DNA from: Pontibacter diazotrophicus
GTDB lineage: Bacteria; Bacteroidota; Bacteroidia; Cytophagales; Hymenobacteraceae
Assembly (NCBI RefSeq): GCF_003367245.1
Contig: NZ_QRGR01000008.1
Coordinates: 1-64,000, forward strand
Direction of reading: 5' to 3'
DNA length: 64,000 nucleotides
Part shown: positions 26,942 to 34,207 of the stretch, in pieces
Layout: the number at the start of each line of letters is the position of its first letter
How positions within the stretch are numbered: position 1 is the stretch's first letter
Made by a program: the position numbers and the translations under genes
The notes under the pieces: model-generated
What the model was told of the DNA's origin: nothing
Databases searched by the model: none
The model's input: only the letters and a program-made list of their open reading frames with translations

Positions 26942-27175
26942 ATGAGTGAGTTGGCTGACTTTACAGATAAACTTAATTACTGCGATCTGATTGTACTCAC
27001 CTGGGTGAGCAGGGACCGCATTTACTGCCGCTTCTTCCTTAGCGGCATTTACATGGACAGGATGTATGTCTCTGACGAAGGGATACTAAGTCACCTTCAC
27101 AGGCTATGTGGTGTAGGTGACGAGATTAGCACTAGTGGGGTAGCTGAGCTAAAGCAATTGTTCGTGAGAGTATAA
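26942..27175 (+). CDS. small unknown protein, island paralogue of the gene at 2.7 kb
   Basis: I choose ATG 26942 because the similarity to the 2708-2950 protein starts exactly there (MSE). A longer frame from 26891 exists. The 77 residues share YCRFFLSGIYMDRMYVSD and EISTSGVAELKQLF with the other copy. The function is unknown. One copy lies outside and one inside the island, so the two arose by an old duplication or by transfer with the element. Confidence 0.6.
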   Translation: MSELADFTDKLNYCDLIVLTWVSRDRIYCRFFLSGIYMDRMYVSDEGILSHLHRLCGVGDEISTSGVAELKQLFVRV

Positions 27176-27372
27176 GATTTATAGCAGCAAAAAAGCCCAC
27201 TCCGAATAATAGGCTTTGAATTGCACTTCCCTCAGGAACCGGCTCTATTTATCACAGCATCAGTTACCGGCTCATAAGCTAAACTATGCTCAACAGAAGG
27301 CAGAACGAAAGCTTCCTTTAGAAAAGAGCTGAAGGCAGCAATGCTACCAGAGCGTAGAAGATGAAACTGGCT

Positions 27373-28467
27373 TTATTGATTTTTAGGAACCTCTATGAAG
27401 AAAATAGTGCCTTTGTTTTCCTGGCTCTCGAACCATATCCTCCCCTGATGCCACTCCACGATAGTTTTGATGATGGACATGCCCAACCCCACGGAAGGCT
27501 CACCTTTGATACCGGGCCGTCGGGCACGGGTGAACTTGTCAAACAAAGTGTCATGATACTTCTCCGGAATACCGATGCCTGTATCGGTTATTTTAATCAG
27601 CACCGTCTCTTCCTTTTCCTCCAACGCAAGGGTAATCTCCCCGCCATCCGGTGTGAACTTAATAGCGTTTGACAGCAGGTTATTGATCGCCTGCATGAAC
27701 TTGGTGTCATCCAGGTACAGAAAAACGGTATCAGCGGATGTGACGAAGTGGAAAGTCTTCTGGGGCAGCAAGGGGTTTAACAAGTACTCATCCATGCTTT
27801 CTCTTAGCATGCCAACCAGGTTCACCCGTCTTTTGATCAACTCCACGTTAGCAGACTCCAGGAACTCCTGCTTTATGAAGTCCTGAATCAGTTGCATGCC
27901 CTGCTGGCTGCTTCTTTCAATGATGCTGATTACCCGCTGCATTTGCTGGTGGTCGGTATCTGCCTTCACATCATCCCTCAGCATCGTAGACAGGGACTGG
28001 ATCATGGCCAGTGGACCGGACAGGTCATGCGATAGAATGTTGAGAATGGCGTTCTTTTTGTCAGAGAATTTTTTCAAAACATCATAGTACTCCTTTTGGG
28101 CTGTGATGTCCTGGGCATACCCGATGATGAGCTGCTCTTCTGTTACCCGGGGCATTAGGCAAACCCATCGCTCACTCTTGTTACGGAGTATGATGCGGAA
28201 CTCTAACTCACTTACAAGTACCCCTTCCAGCAGCTCGTGGTAAACCTGCTGCACGTGCAATTTATCTTCAGGATGAATGTCTTGCCACAGAGAAGCCGAG
28301 TTATCCATTATGCTTATCCGGCTCCTGTTCCATACCTTTTCGAAGGCAGGATTTAGAAAAGTGAATCGTGTAGCCGCAATGTCGAAAGCAAAAACCACTT
28401 GGTCGGTCCCCTCGGTAAGAGTCAATAAGAAATCAAGTGAAGAATTAGAAGAGTTATCAGATGTCAT
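27373..28467 (-). CDS. PAS-domain sensor histidine kinase (soluble)
   Basis: The 364-residue cytoplasmic kinase has a PAS domain (about 12-123, ending IIGYAQDITAQKEY), a HisKA-type dimerisation segment with phospho-acceptor His147 (NILSHDLSGPLAMI), and a HATPase_c domain. The latter shows the N box (NNLLSNAIKFTPDGG), G1 (DTGIGIP) and GLGMSIIKTIVEWHQG. No membrane segment is present. No response regulator gene lies next to it, so it is an orphan within the island. The signal sensed is unknown. Confidence 0.9.
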   Translation of the reverse strand: MTSDNSSNSSLDFLLTLTEGTDQVVFAFDIAATRFTFLNPAFEKVWNRSRISIMDNSASLWQDIHPEDKLHVQQVYHELLEGVLVSELEFRIILRNKSERWVCLMPRVTEEQLIIGYAQDITAQKEYYDVLKKFSDKKNAILNILSHDLSGPLAMIQSLSTMLRDDVKADTDHQQMQRVISIIERSSQQGMQLIQDFIKQEFLESANVELIKRRVNLVGMLRESMDEYLLNPLLPQKTFHFVTSADTVFLYLDDTKFMQAINNLLSNAIKFTPDGGEITLALEEKEETVLIKITDTGIGIPEKYHDTLFDKFTRARRPGIKGEPSVGLGMSIIKTIVEWHQGRIWFESQENKGTIFFIEVPKNQ

Positions 28468-28880
28468 TGTAACAGCAGAACGCTGTTATCCCGTAGGCCG
28501 CCCCGTATCTCTCTATAACTGGTCTAATTAGTAAATGATTCAGTACAAGTTTAATGCTTCGTGTCTGATACACGGAGAGTGGGGCATGGCTGTGTAATTT
28601 GAAAAACACTCCTCCCGCCAAAGCACCAAAAGCGGCACCCCCTTCTCTAGAAGGTTGTGGGGTTGTTTGCTTCATAACTACTTTTAATAATAAGCAACAG
28701 CATGCTTCAAGCTTCGCTCATTCAGGTGTTATATTTAACATATAAGGCGTTATAAGGCTTGGTCACAACTTGTCCTAAACGACCACCGCCAATTTATCTC
28801 TCATCTTTTACCTCTTCTATGGGAAGGGGACACGTTTGTGAAGGGTGCTGCCAAGCTTCAGCAGTGGCCTACAACACTTT
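28468..28880. other. non-coding gap upstream of the kinase gene
   Basis: The ORF at 28457-28675 on the minus strand overlaps the kinase start region and has no family features, so I do not accept it. No other gene is visible before the phased repeats at 28881. Confidence 0.4.
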
Positions 28881-28960
28881 AGAAGGGCTTAGAAGTAAGC
28901 CAGAAGTGATTAGAAGGGCCTGGAAGTAACTCAAAAGTAGTTTGAAGGGCTTGAAAGTAA
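28881..28960 (+). repeat. second helically phased array, GAAG every 10-11 bp
   Basis: Eight consecutive degenerate units of 10-11 bases (types AGAAGGGCTT and AGAAGTAAGC) place GAAG or AAAG at 28882, 28892, 28903, 28913, 28923, 28934, 28944 and about 28954. The period equals one DNA helical turn, as in the array at 25.4-25.7 kb, but the motif differs. Confidence 0.7.
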
Positions 28961-29010
28961 GCCTCAAAGCATTGCTACACAAGAGGGAAAATTCGCCGTT
29001 AATTCAACAT

Positions 29011-29239
29011 CGCCTAAAGAGATGAGCGGCCACCAACGCACGCTGGCAGGCAATATGCAGCTCGACTTCAACGTCACCGACGCTACCAGGCACAGTTACG
29101 TCAGATGCATAAGCGGCAGTATGTGTCAACCTCATGGATAAGTAGTTCCCTCGGCAACAGTAGCGAAAAAATTGCATAAGTTTGTCTAGATAATTTCGAA
29201 AACACTGTGTTGGATGAGGCAGATAAGTTCTTATTTTAG
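29011..29239 (+). pseudogene. decayed C-terminus of a second tyrosine integrase
   Basis: The sequence aligns with residues about 330-402 of the intact integrase at 5437-6645. It reads QLDFNVTDATRHSY, shifts frame, then SLGNSSEKIA, a stop codon, VCLDNFENTVLDEADKFLF and the terminal stop. The active-site His of GHSS is Asn and the nucleophile Tyr is Cys. The N-terminal four-fifths is missing. It marks the start of an older integrated element whose remaining genes follow directly. Confidence 0.85.
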
Positions 29240-29265
29240 GCCAAGGTTAACCATACAATCCACAC

Positions 29266-30144
29266 ATGAACAGCAGTATCATAGACATCAACCTAGCCGC
29301 TTTTGAAATAATATTGAAGAGAAAAGAGACTTTGATGGCAATGGCTCTAGAAAATTATGAGCTAAAGCGCTCGGAGTTAAATATGAAATTGAAAAGTGCA
29401 GAAAATCTAAATGAAGAGCTAATAGTCATAAACAAAGAACTAGAGCAGGCCAAGAAGATAATTGAGCAGCCGTTTGTGCAAGAGTACATCAATATAGGCT
29501 TGATTAGAGATGTTAACGCGGCAATTGAACATCTTAAGTCTAGCAAGGCCACTAGAACCGAAGAGGATGAAAGGCTCCAGACACTTGGAGCGTATAGAAC
29601 TATCGCTGGTAAATCTAAGGAAGAGGCTAAAGAGCACCTTGCTAAAGTGCTTACTATGGATGTTGCTGAATATACTGAGGACCTGCAGTTAGTAATTATG
29701 GATACTTGGACATGGAAGTTTCACTACTCCTTTCTGCTGCAGGCAAGGCGTGAGCTAGCAAGCCAAATGCTGGCAGAGGACAGCACTTCCCCGACCTCTA
29801 GTGAAGAGGGTGAAGGTAGTAGTAAGGCTAAGAGTAAGCAGCTCGACAACTCGCAACTGGTGCTGATGATAATGCTTTTGGATGAGGAGTACAACATAAA
29901 CAGGAGCGACGCCGCAGCGAGCTTAATAGACTTTATTTGCGCCCTTACAGGAAGAGACAGATCGAACATCAAGAAGCTCGTAGAGAAGGCTGGGAAGGAT
30001 GATTTTGAATTACTTACTTCAGAAAAAAAGAATTATGAAGATTTAAAGGTGATTAGGCCATACTTTGAAAAACTGAAACAGGAGGAAGTTCTAAAATTCA
30101 TAGATAAAAAAATAAATAAAATAAAGTCGCTCATTAATAAGTAG
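29266..30144 (+). CDS. unknown coiled-coil protein of the element core module
   Basis: The 292-residue protein starts 26 bases after the integrase remnant. It has an N-terminal coiled coil (about 15-70, rich in Glu/Lys/Leu) and a Ser/Glu-rich linker (about 168-190). The C-terminal domain contains LDEEYNINRSDAAASLIDFI and PYFEKLKQEEVLKFIDKKI. It is AT-rich. Similar proteins sit beside excisionase and RepA genes in Bacteroidota elements, so a role in element maintenance is likely but unproven. Confidence 0.6.
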   Translation: MNSSIIDINLAAFEIILKRKETLMAMALENYELKRSELNMKLKSAENLNEELIVINKELEQAKKIIEQPFVQEYINIGLIRDVNAAIEHLKSSKATRTEEDERLQTLGAYRTIAGKSKEEAKEHLAKVLTMDVAEYTEDLQLVIMDTWTWKFHYSFLLQARRELASQMLAEDSTSPTSSEEGEGSSKAKSKQLDNSQLVLMIMLLDEEYNINRSDAAASLIDFICALTGRDRSNIKKLVEKAGKDDFELLTSEKKNYEDLKVIRPYFEKLKQEEVLKFIDKKINKIKSLINK

Positions 30145-30158
30145 TTATCAATATTTTC

Positions 30159-30196
30159 GTTACTAGGGGTCACCCCTCAGGGTGACCCCTAGTAAC
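30159..30196. repeat. 17-bp perfect hairpin between element genes
   Basis: Arms 30159-30175 and 30180-30196 are exact complements with a 4-base loop. There is no T-run on either side. It could be a transcription attenuator or an operator for the HTH protein encoded 40 bases downstream. Confidence 0.65.
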
Positions 30197-30236
30197 ACGT
30201 ACCCTCCATATTTGTGAAAAGAAACAACCACAAATA

Positions 30237-30572
30237 ATGGAAAAATTAACCCTCACCACACTAAGCCATGATGAACTAACGGAGTTAGTTCTGTCATGCG
30301 TGCAGAAGGCTTTGAGCCTAGCATTACTAAATCCAAAGCCGGAAGAAGGCTTTTTAAACCTCAAGCAGGCAGCTTCCTTTCTGCAGATTCCGGAGTCAAC
30401 GCTTTACGGCTACACCAGCAAACGCCTTATCCCTCATTACAAGCGCGGCAAAAGGCTCGTGTTCAAACAAGCCGACCTGGAGCAATGGCTGTCGGAAGGC
30501 AAGAAGAAAACCGTGGCCGAGATCGAAGAGGAACTCAACAGCCCAAGAGGCAGGAAAGGAGGCAGTAAGTAA
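30237..30572 (+). CDS. excisionase-like helix-turn-helix protein
   Basis: The 111-residue protein has a MerR/Xis-type winged helix (HTH_17) at about residues 38-86: GFLNLKQAASFLQIPESTLYGYT followed by YKRGKRLVFKQADLEQWL. In Bacteroidota elements this domain serves as an excisionase or transcription regulator next to replication genes. It overlaps the next gene by one base (TAATG), so the two are translationally coupled. Confidence 0.8.
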   Translation: MEKLTLTTLSHDELTELVLSCVQKALSLALLNPKPEEGFLNLKQAASFLQIPESTLYGYTSKRLIPHYKRGKRLVFKQADLEQWLSEGKKKTVAEIEEELNSPRGRKGGSK

Positions 30573-30898
30573 TGACACCACATTTTACTCCCTTCTCTAG
30601 CTTAGAGCAACTTGCAGGCATTATTACTAAAGAGCGTGGCGTACTGCAGGAGTATGCCGCTAAGCCAAATGCTAATCAAAGGCATATAGACATCAGGGAC
30701 AGCTTTCTGCAGTCACTGGCTGGTGCCTACAACCAAGTTTACGCCGAGATGGCTGCATCATCAAGCTTGCTCCACACTGAAAAGTGGCAGTTGGCAGAAA
30801 AACAGATTATGCTGCTGCAGGAGAACGGCCCATTAGACGGCTTTCACATCCGGCTGACGCTAGGAAATGGAAATATGTACGGATTCATAAGCCTATAG
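30572..30898 (+). CDS. unknown protein between the HTH and RepA-like genes
   Basis: This 108-residue protein of unknown family is coupled to the HTH gene by a one-base overlap and ends 4 bases before the RepA-like gene. It is soluble and mainly helical, with Gln-rich helices (KPNANQRHIDIRDSFLQSLA). Its place in a tight three-gene operon suggests a role in element replication or its control. Confidence 0.55.
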   Translation: MTPHFTPFSSLEQLAGIITKERGVLQEYAAKPNANQRHIDIRDSFLQSLAGAYNQVYAEMAASSSLLHTEKWQLAEKQIMLLQENGPLDGFHIRLTLGNGNMYGFISL

Positions 30899-30902
30899 CG
30901 CC

Positions 30903-32135
30903 ATGATAGATTATAAACCCGTTTCCGCAACCGGCATGGGCAACAAGCTTGACTCCCATGGCTCTGCCAACACACAAGAAGGGTTTTCCACAGATATGCC
31001 TGGAGAACTTCACCGTAAAGCCTCAGATGATTCCGGCAGTTGGCCGGAGGCGATACAGGCAAACATCAGGCTGATAGAGGATAACGCCTCCAAAGCCATT
31101 GTTCGCTCCCAGCCTATCATTAAGCTCAATGGCCAGGGAGTCATTTGGAAAAGAACGATCAACATCATTCAGGGCAAGTTTGGCTCCCATAAGAGCCGCC
31201 TGGCGGAGTTGCTGCTAAGCCTGCTGCTGTCAGAGGGATACTGCGAGACTGACTTCTGCGGTTTTGAGAAGAACCAACTGATACTGTTTCTGCTAGCTTA
31301 CGTGGACACGGAGCGCAACCAATCAGAGCAGTTTCCGATGGCTATTCAGCATATTAGGAGGTTAGCTGGGCTTCCTCCCTTTGAAAGCCATGACCGGTTG
31401 GTCCCCTACAGCCTGATTGGATTTGAAAGACAGCATAGGCTAAAGGCACTGAAATCATTTGTAGAGGCGGCGATGCAAATATCCTCGCACCACCTGTTTA
31501 TCCTGCTGGATGTGGTAACAGACTGTATAGGCGACTTCAATAATGCCTCTGAATCGCTGGAGCTTTTTGACTTTTTGAACAGGCTCATTAACGACCATAA
31601 CATTACCTTTTTGCTGATCATCCACGAGAACCCTGGTACAGACAAGGCGAGGGGCCATACGGGCACGGAGGCATCTAATAAAGCCTCTACTATCATGCAA
31701 ATCGGCTTCGAGAAGGGCGCTAACAACAAAGACAGTGATTTAATCGCAGTGAAGTTCCTCAAGCTACGAAACGGCAAAAAACCTGACCCACTGTACCTCT
31801 ACTTCGAGGAGAGTACACATAGCCTTGCTCGCGCCAGCCAAGAAATGATCAATGGTACCATGCAGGAAAGGCGAAAGAAAGCCGACACAGGTATGATTGT
31901 CGATTGCCTGGGAGAACTGTTAGTTGAGCCTAAGAAGCAAAAAGATTTAGTGCATGAGCTCTCGATGCAGTTTGAAGTTCACATAAACACTGTTAAGGAT
32001 CGCTTGAAGGAGATAGCTGAGCAGCGGCTAGTGGTATATGACGGTAATGGCATTGCCTGCGAACTGACTATTGAGGAAAGTGCCGGCAAGTCTACTATGT
32101 ATAGCCTTGTTCCTTCCCAGGCATGGGCAGCGTAG
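30903..32135 (+). CDS. RepA/RecA-like ATPase of the element
   Basis: The 410-residue protein has an AAA_25/RepA-like core. The P-loop is INIIQGKFGSHKSRLAELLL (Gly91 to Ser98), and Walker B lies in LFILLDVVTDC with Asp203. The sensor segment is ITFLLIIHENPGTDKARGHTG, ending in a Ser/Thr-rich stretch. The C-terminus (about 320-400) looks like a winged helix (KKQKDLVHELSMQFEVHINTVKDRL). Such ATPases load or act as replicative helicases in plasmids and integrative elements. It is the last gene of the coupled HTH operon, and a terminator follows. Confidence 0.82.
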   Translation: MIDYKPVSATGMGNKLDSHGSANTQEGFSTDMPGELHRKASDDSGSWPEAIQANIRLIEDNASKAIVRSQPIIKLNGQGVIWKRTINIIQGKFGSHKSRLAELLLSLLLSEGYCETDFCGFEKNQLILFLLAYVDTERNQSEQFPMAIQHIRRLAGLPPFESHDRLVPYSLIGFERQHRLKALKSFVEAAMQISSHHLFILLDVVTDCIGDFNNASESLELFDFLNRLINDHNITFLLIIHENPGTDKARGHTGTEASNKASTIMQIGFEKGANNKDSDLIAVKFLKLRNGKKPDPLYLYFEESTHSLARASQEMINGTMQERRKKADTGMIVDCLGELLVEPKKQKDLVHELSMQFEVHINTVKDRLKEIAEQRLVVYDGNGIACELTIEESAGKSTMYSLVPSQAWAA

Positions 32136-32144
32136 CTCTGGCCC

Positions 32145-32192
32145 ACCCAAACACAAATAGTGGCCTATATAGGGGGGTGTTTGTGTTTGGGT
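32145..32192 (+). terminator. hairpin after the RepA-like gene
   Basis: Arms 32145-32157 and 32180-32192 pair perfectly over 13 bp. The loop is 22 bases. It follows the stop codon by 9 bases. No long T-run is seen, so termination strength is uncertain. Confidence 0.55.
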
Positions 32193-32356
32193 ACTCTCGC
32201 GGTCCTCCAACAGCGGCTCTAACCTATATCTAAACAAAGTCAGCGGCGTAGCCTGCTGCCATTCCAGCAAATAAAAAACATATCATTTCACAATATTCAA
32301 AACAAGAACGGGCTCAATAAAACCGACTTAGCCCATCGGGTTAAATTAACTATAAA

Positions 32357-32794
32357 ATGAAAAATACAATGACAAAAGAAACAGTATTTAATCGCGAGGT
32401 AGCGGATCTAATTCGCCGTTATCCATCCTGGAAAGCCTCTGTTGTTATCAGCGAATACATGAAGCAGCACAGCGAGAAGAACTGTTATGAGGCCCTGCAG
32501 CGCCTTGGTGCGGGCATCGGAATAGAGCACCATGTAATGGAGGTCATAAGCCCCAGGACCGGCAAAGTGAAGGGGTACTGGCCCTCTATCAAGTACAGCG
32601 AGGGAAACCCAAGGAATGGCAGGAAGCATATCATGAAGTTCATGCACGCTCCTTACCAGTGCCCTATCAAGTGCCACGACTACCTGGCACGCCAGTACGT
32701 GTATGAGCTGAACGATACGCCAAACCTGGCAAAACACGTGTTTAGAGAAAATGTAGGACAAGCAACACAAGTGCCTGTTATACAACTTGATTAA
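32357..32794 (+). CDS. unknown element protein, 145 residues
   Basis: I do not recognise this family. The protein is basic and soluble, with a central block YWPSIKYSEGNPRNGRKHIM and a closely spaced CPIKCHDYLARQYVYEL. Cys, Cys and His together could bind a metal. It follows the RepA-like gene and may be the last gene of the element core. ATG 32369 is an alternative start. Confidence 0.5.
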   Translation: MKNTMTKETVFNREVADLIRRYPSWKASVVISEYMKQHSEKNCYEALQRLGAGIGIEHHVMEVISPRTGKVKGYWPSIKYSEGNPRNGRKHIMKFMHAPYQCPIKCHDYLARQYVYELNDTPNLAKHVFRENVGQATQVPVIQLD

Positions 32795-32982
32795 AGAAAC
32801 CAGTAGTTGGGGCTCCGGCTGAACCTTTACAATAAGCTGGAGGCCCACTGCTACTTTTTTATCAGCTTATTATAAGCTAAGCTAAAGCATATGAATTATA
32901 CAATTGATTGTTTTTTTTAATAAGGCAAGGTATAACTCTAAGGCTATATTTTGTATTAAATTTTATGTTTCAAGAAGTAGAT

Positions 32983-33279
32983 TTACCCCTTCTTTTCGCT
33001 ACCATACGAAAGGTAATATCCAAAATCTTTAAGCCCTTCCCTCTCAGGATAAAAGCCTTCTCTATCTATTTCCCTTTTTAATAAATCTGCCATTCCAACA
33101 CTAATTAGAAAACTGAATATTGCAGCAAGATACAAGGGGAGAGTGACTATTACGATAGCTACCATAATCAATGGAAATTTGCTATACCTTATCAAGCCTA
33201 TGATTATCCTCATAATAAAGTCTGAGATTAAGGCAACAATTTTGAACAGTAAGAAAATGGCTTTGTATAACTGAATCAT
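32983..33279 (-). CDS. small membrane protein at the edge of the defense segment
   Basis: The 98-residue protein has two or three hydrophobic helices (about 4-28 and 34-64) and a charged C-terminus (LKREIDREGFYPEREGLKDF). The family is unknown. It lies on the minus strand downstream of the restriction fragment and CBASS genes. Toxin-like or accessory function is possible, but nothing in the sequence shows it. Confidence 0.5.
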   Translation of the reverse strand: MIQLYKAIFLLFKIVALISDFIMRIIIGLIRYSKFPLIMVAIVIVTLPLYLAAIFSFLISVGMADLLKREIDREGFYPEREGLKDFGYYLSYGSEKKG

Positions 33280-33314
33280 ATCTTTGTTTTTAAAGCATCA
33301 ATTTTTCCCAACTT

Positions 33315-33500
33315 TTATAACTGCCCTATCAGCTCTTTCGCTTTATTCAGATTATAAGCCCCTTCAATAGCATTGCTCTCAAACACCATAAAATAGTTGT
33401 AGCCTGATCCTGCCTGTTGTGCCCACTGGTTTCCTAGACGGCATTTGGCCTCGCTGTCGGAGTTGTCACGGTCATCACCCTTCGTTTCTATTAGAACTGC
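33315..33500 (-). pseudogene. C-terminal fragment of a type III-like restriction/helicase protein
   Basis: The 61-codon fragment reads AVLIETKGDDRDNSDSEAKC, RLGNQWAQQAGSGYNYFMVF and EGAYNLNKAKELIGQL, then stop. ETKG, the LG-W pattern and the YFMVFE-GAY ending are the conserved C-terminus of Res subunits of type III restriction systems and related DEAD-helicase endonucleases. An in-frame stop immediately precedes it, and the helicase part is absent. It is a relic of a second defense system. Confidence 0.65.
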
Positions 33501-33629
33501 CTAAGATAGTAAGGATTTGGGTAAATATGGATTTTGGTTAATATCCTGCTACAACAGTTGGCTAGTAAACAAACAACCAAGCTAAGCATACAAGGCTTAG
33601 CTTGGTTACAACATTAAAACTGCCTAAAA

Positions 33630-33746
33630 CTACTTGGATTTCTTCACAGTCTCCTTAACGGTAGTTTTAGGATGCTTATCGGCATACTTCTTTGTCACAA
33701 ACTGACCAGTGTCAGCACTTCTGTGCACAGTAGTTTTCTTCGCCAT
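33630..33746 (-). CDS. 38-residue basic protein with RSA-x-TG-x-FV motif
   Basis: The small ORF encodes MAKKTTVHRSADTGQFVTKK followed by a Lys/Thr-rich tail with TTVKETVKK. The block RSA-x-TG-x-FV followed by a P-x-TTV element recurs in small uncharacterised proteins of many bacteria. Its translation is strongly supported by a near-perfect Shine-Dalgarno sequence, unusual in this lineage. It lies 47 bases downstream of the E2-like CBASS gene on the same strand. It is strongly basic, so nucleic-acid binding is possible. Confidence 0.7.
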   Translation of the reverse strand: MAKKTTVHRSADTGQFVTKKYADKHPKTTVKETVKKSK

Positions 33747-33750
33747 TTTA

Positions 33751-33760
33751 ATCACCTCCT
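33751..33760 (-). promoter_or_regulatory. strong Shine-Dalgarno sequence of the 38-residue gene
   Basis: On the minus strand AGGAGGTGAT lies 4 bases upstream of the ATG at 33746. It is fully complementary to the 16S anti-SD region. Most genes in this window lack such a site. Confidence 0.75.
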
Positions 33761-33793
33761 TTCAGTATATTTAGTTAGTAAATTCCCTAGTGA

Positions 33794-34207
33794 TCAGTGT
33801 TCTATTCCACCTCCCATCCATTCGCCTATGGCATGCCAAGTTTCATAATGGTATAACCATAAGGCAGCCCATTCAACCAGCGTGTTAGAAACCAGTTGTG
33901 CCGGGGTCCACTCTCTTGCCTTTGGGTAGTACAGGCAAAGTGAACCATCCGCATAGGTGTGCTTAATTTTACCATTTTCCTCTCTGGGTTTTAGCTGAGG
34001 ACTGATGACAATTACTTTAGGTGCCTTGTCTTGATAATAAGATATGCAGACACAGTATGTTTCACTTAACGGAGAAGGCTTCAGGAAGCCTTTTGCTTCA
34101 AAACCGTGCGGCTTCCATACTACCTCCCACTCCGGAAACTTATGCCTAAAGGCAGCATATTGCTGAATAGGAGTATACTGCTTAGGCCTGTAGTAATTAG
34201 CTGCCAT
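33794..34207 (-). CDS. E2-like ubiquitin-conjugating-fold protein of CBASS
   Basis: The 137-residue protein has the prokaryotic E2 layout. Beta strands lead to HTYADGSLCLYYPK with candidate catalytic Cys91, then an aromatic helix (LVEWAALWLYHYETW) and the ending GEWMGGGIEH. In type II (short) CBASS, an E2-only protein replaces the E1-E2 fusion Cap2 and is thought to act on the CD-NTase C-terminus. It overlaps the CD-NTase gene by 11 bases. No E1 or JAB protease gene is present here. Confidence 0.8.
   Translation of the reverse strand: MAANYYRPKQYTPIQQYAAFRHKFPEWEVVWKPHGFEAKGFLKPSPLSETYCVCISYYQDKAPKVIVISPQLKPREENGKIKHTYADGSLCLYYPKAREWTPAQLVSNTLVEWAALWLYHYETWHAIGEWMGGGIEH

Noticed and set aside
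28457..28675. 72-residue minus-strand ORF upstream of the kinase
   Set aside because: It overlaps the kinase start in another frame and has no family features.
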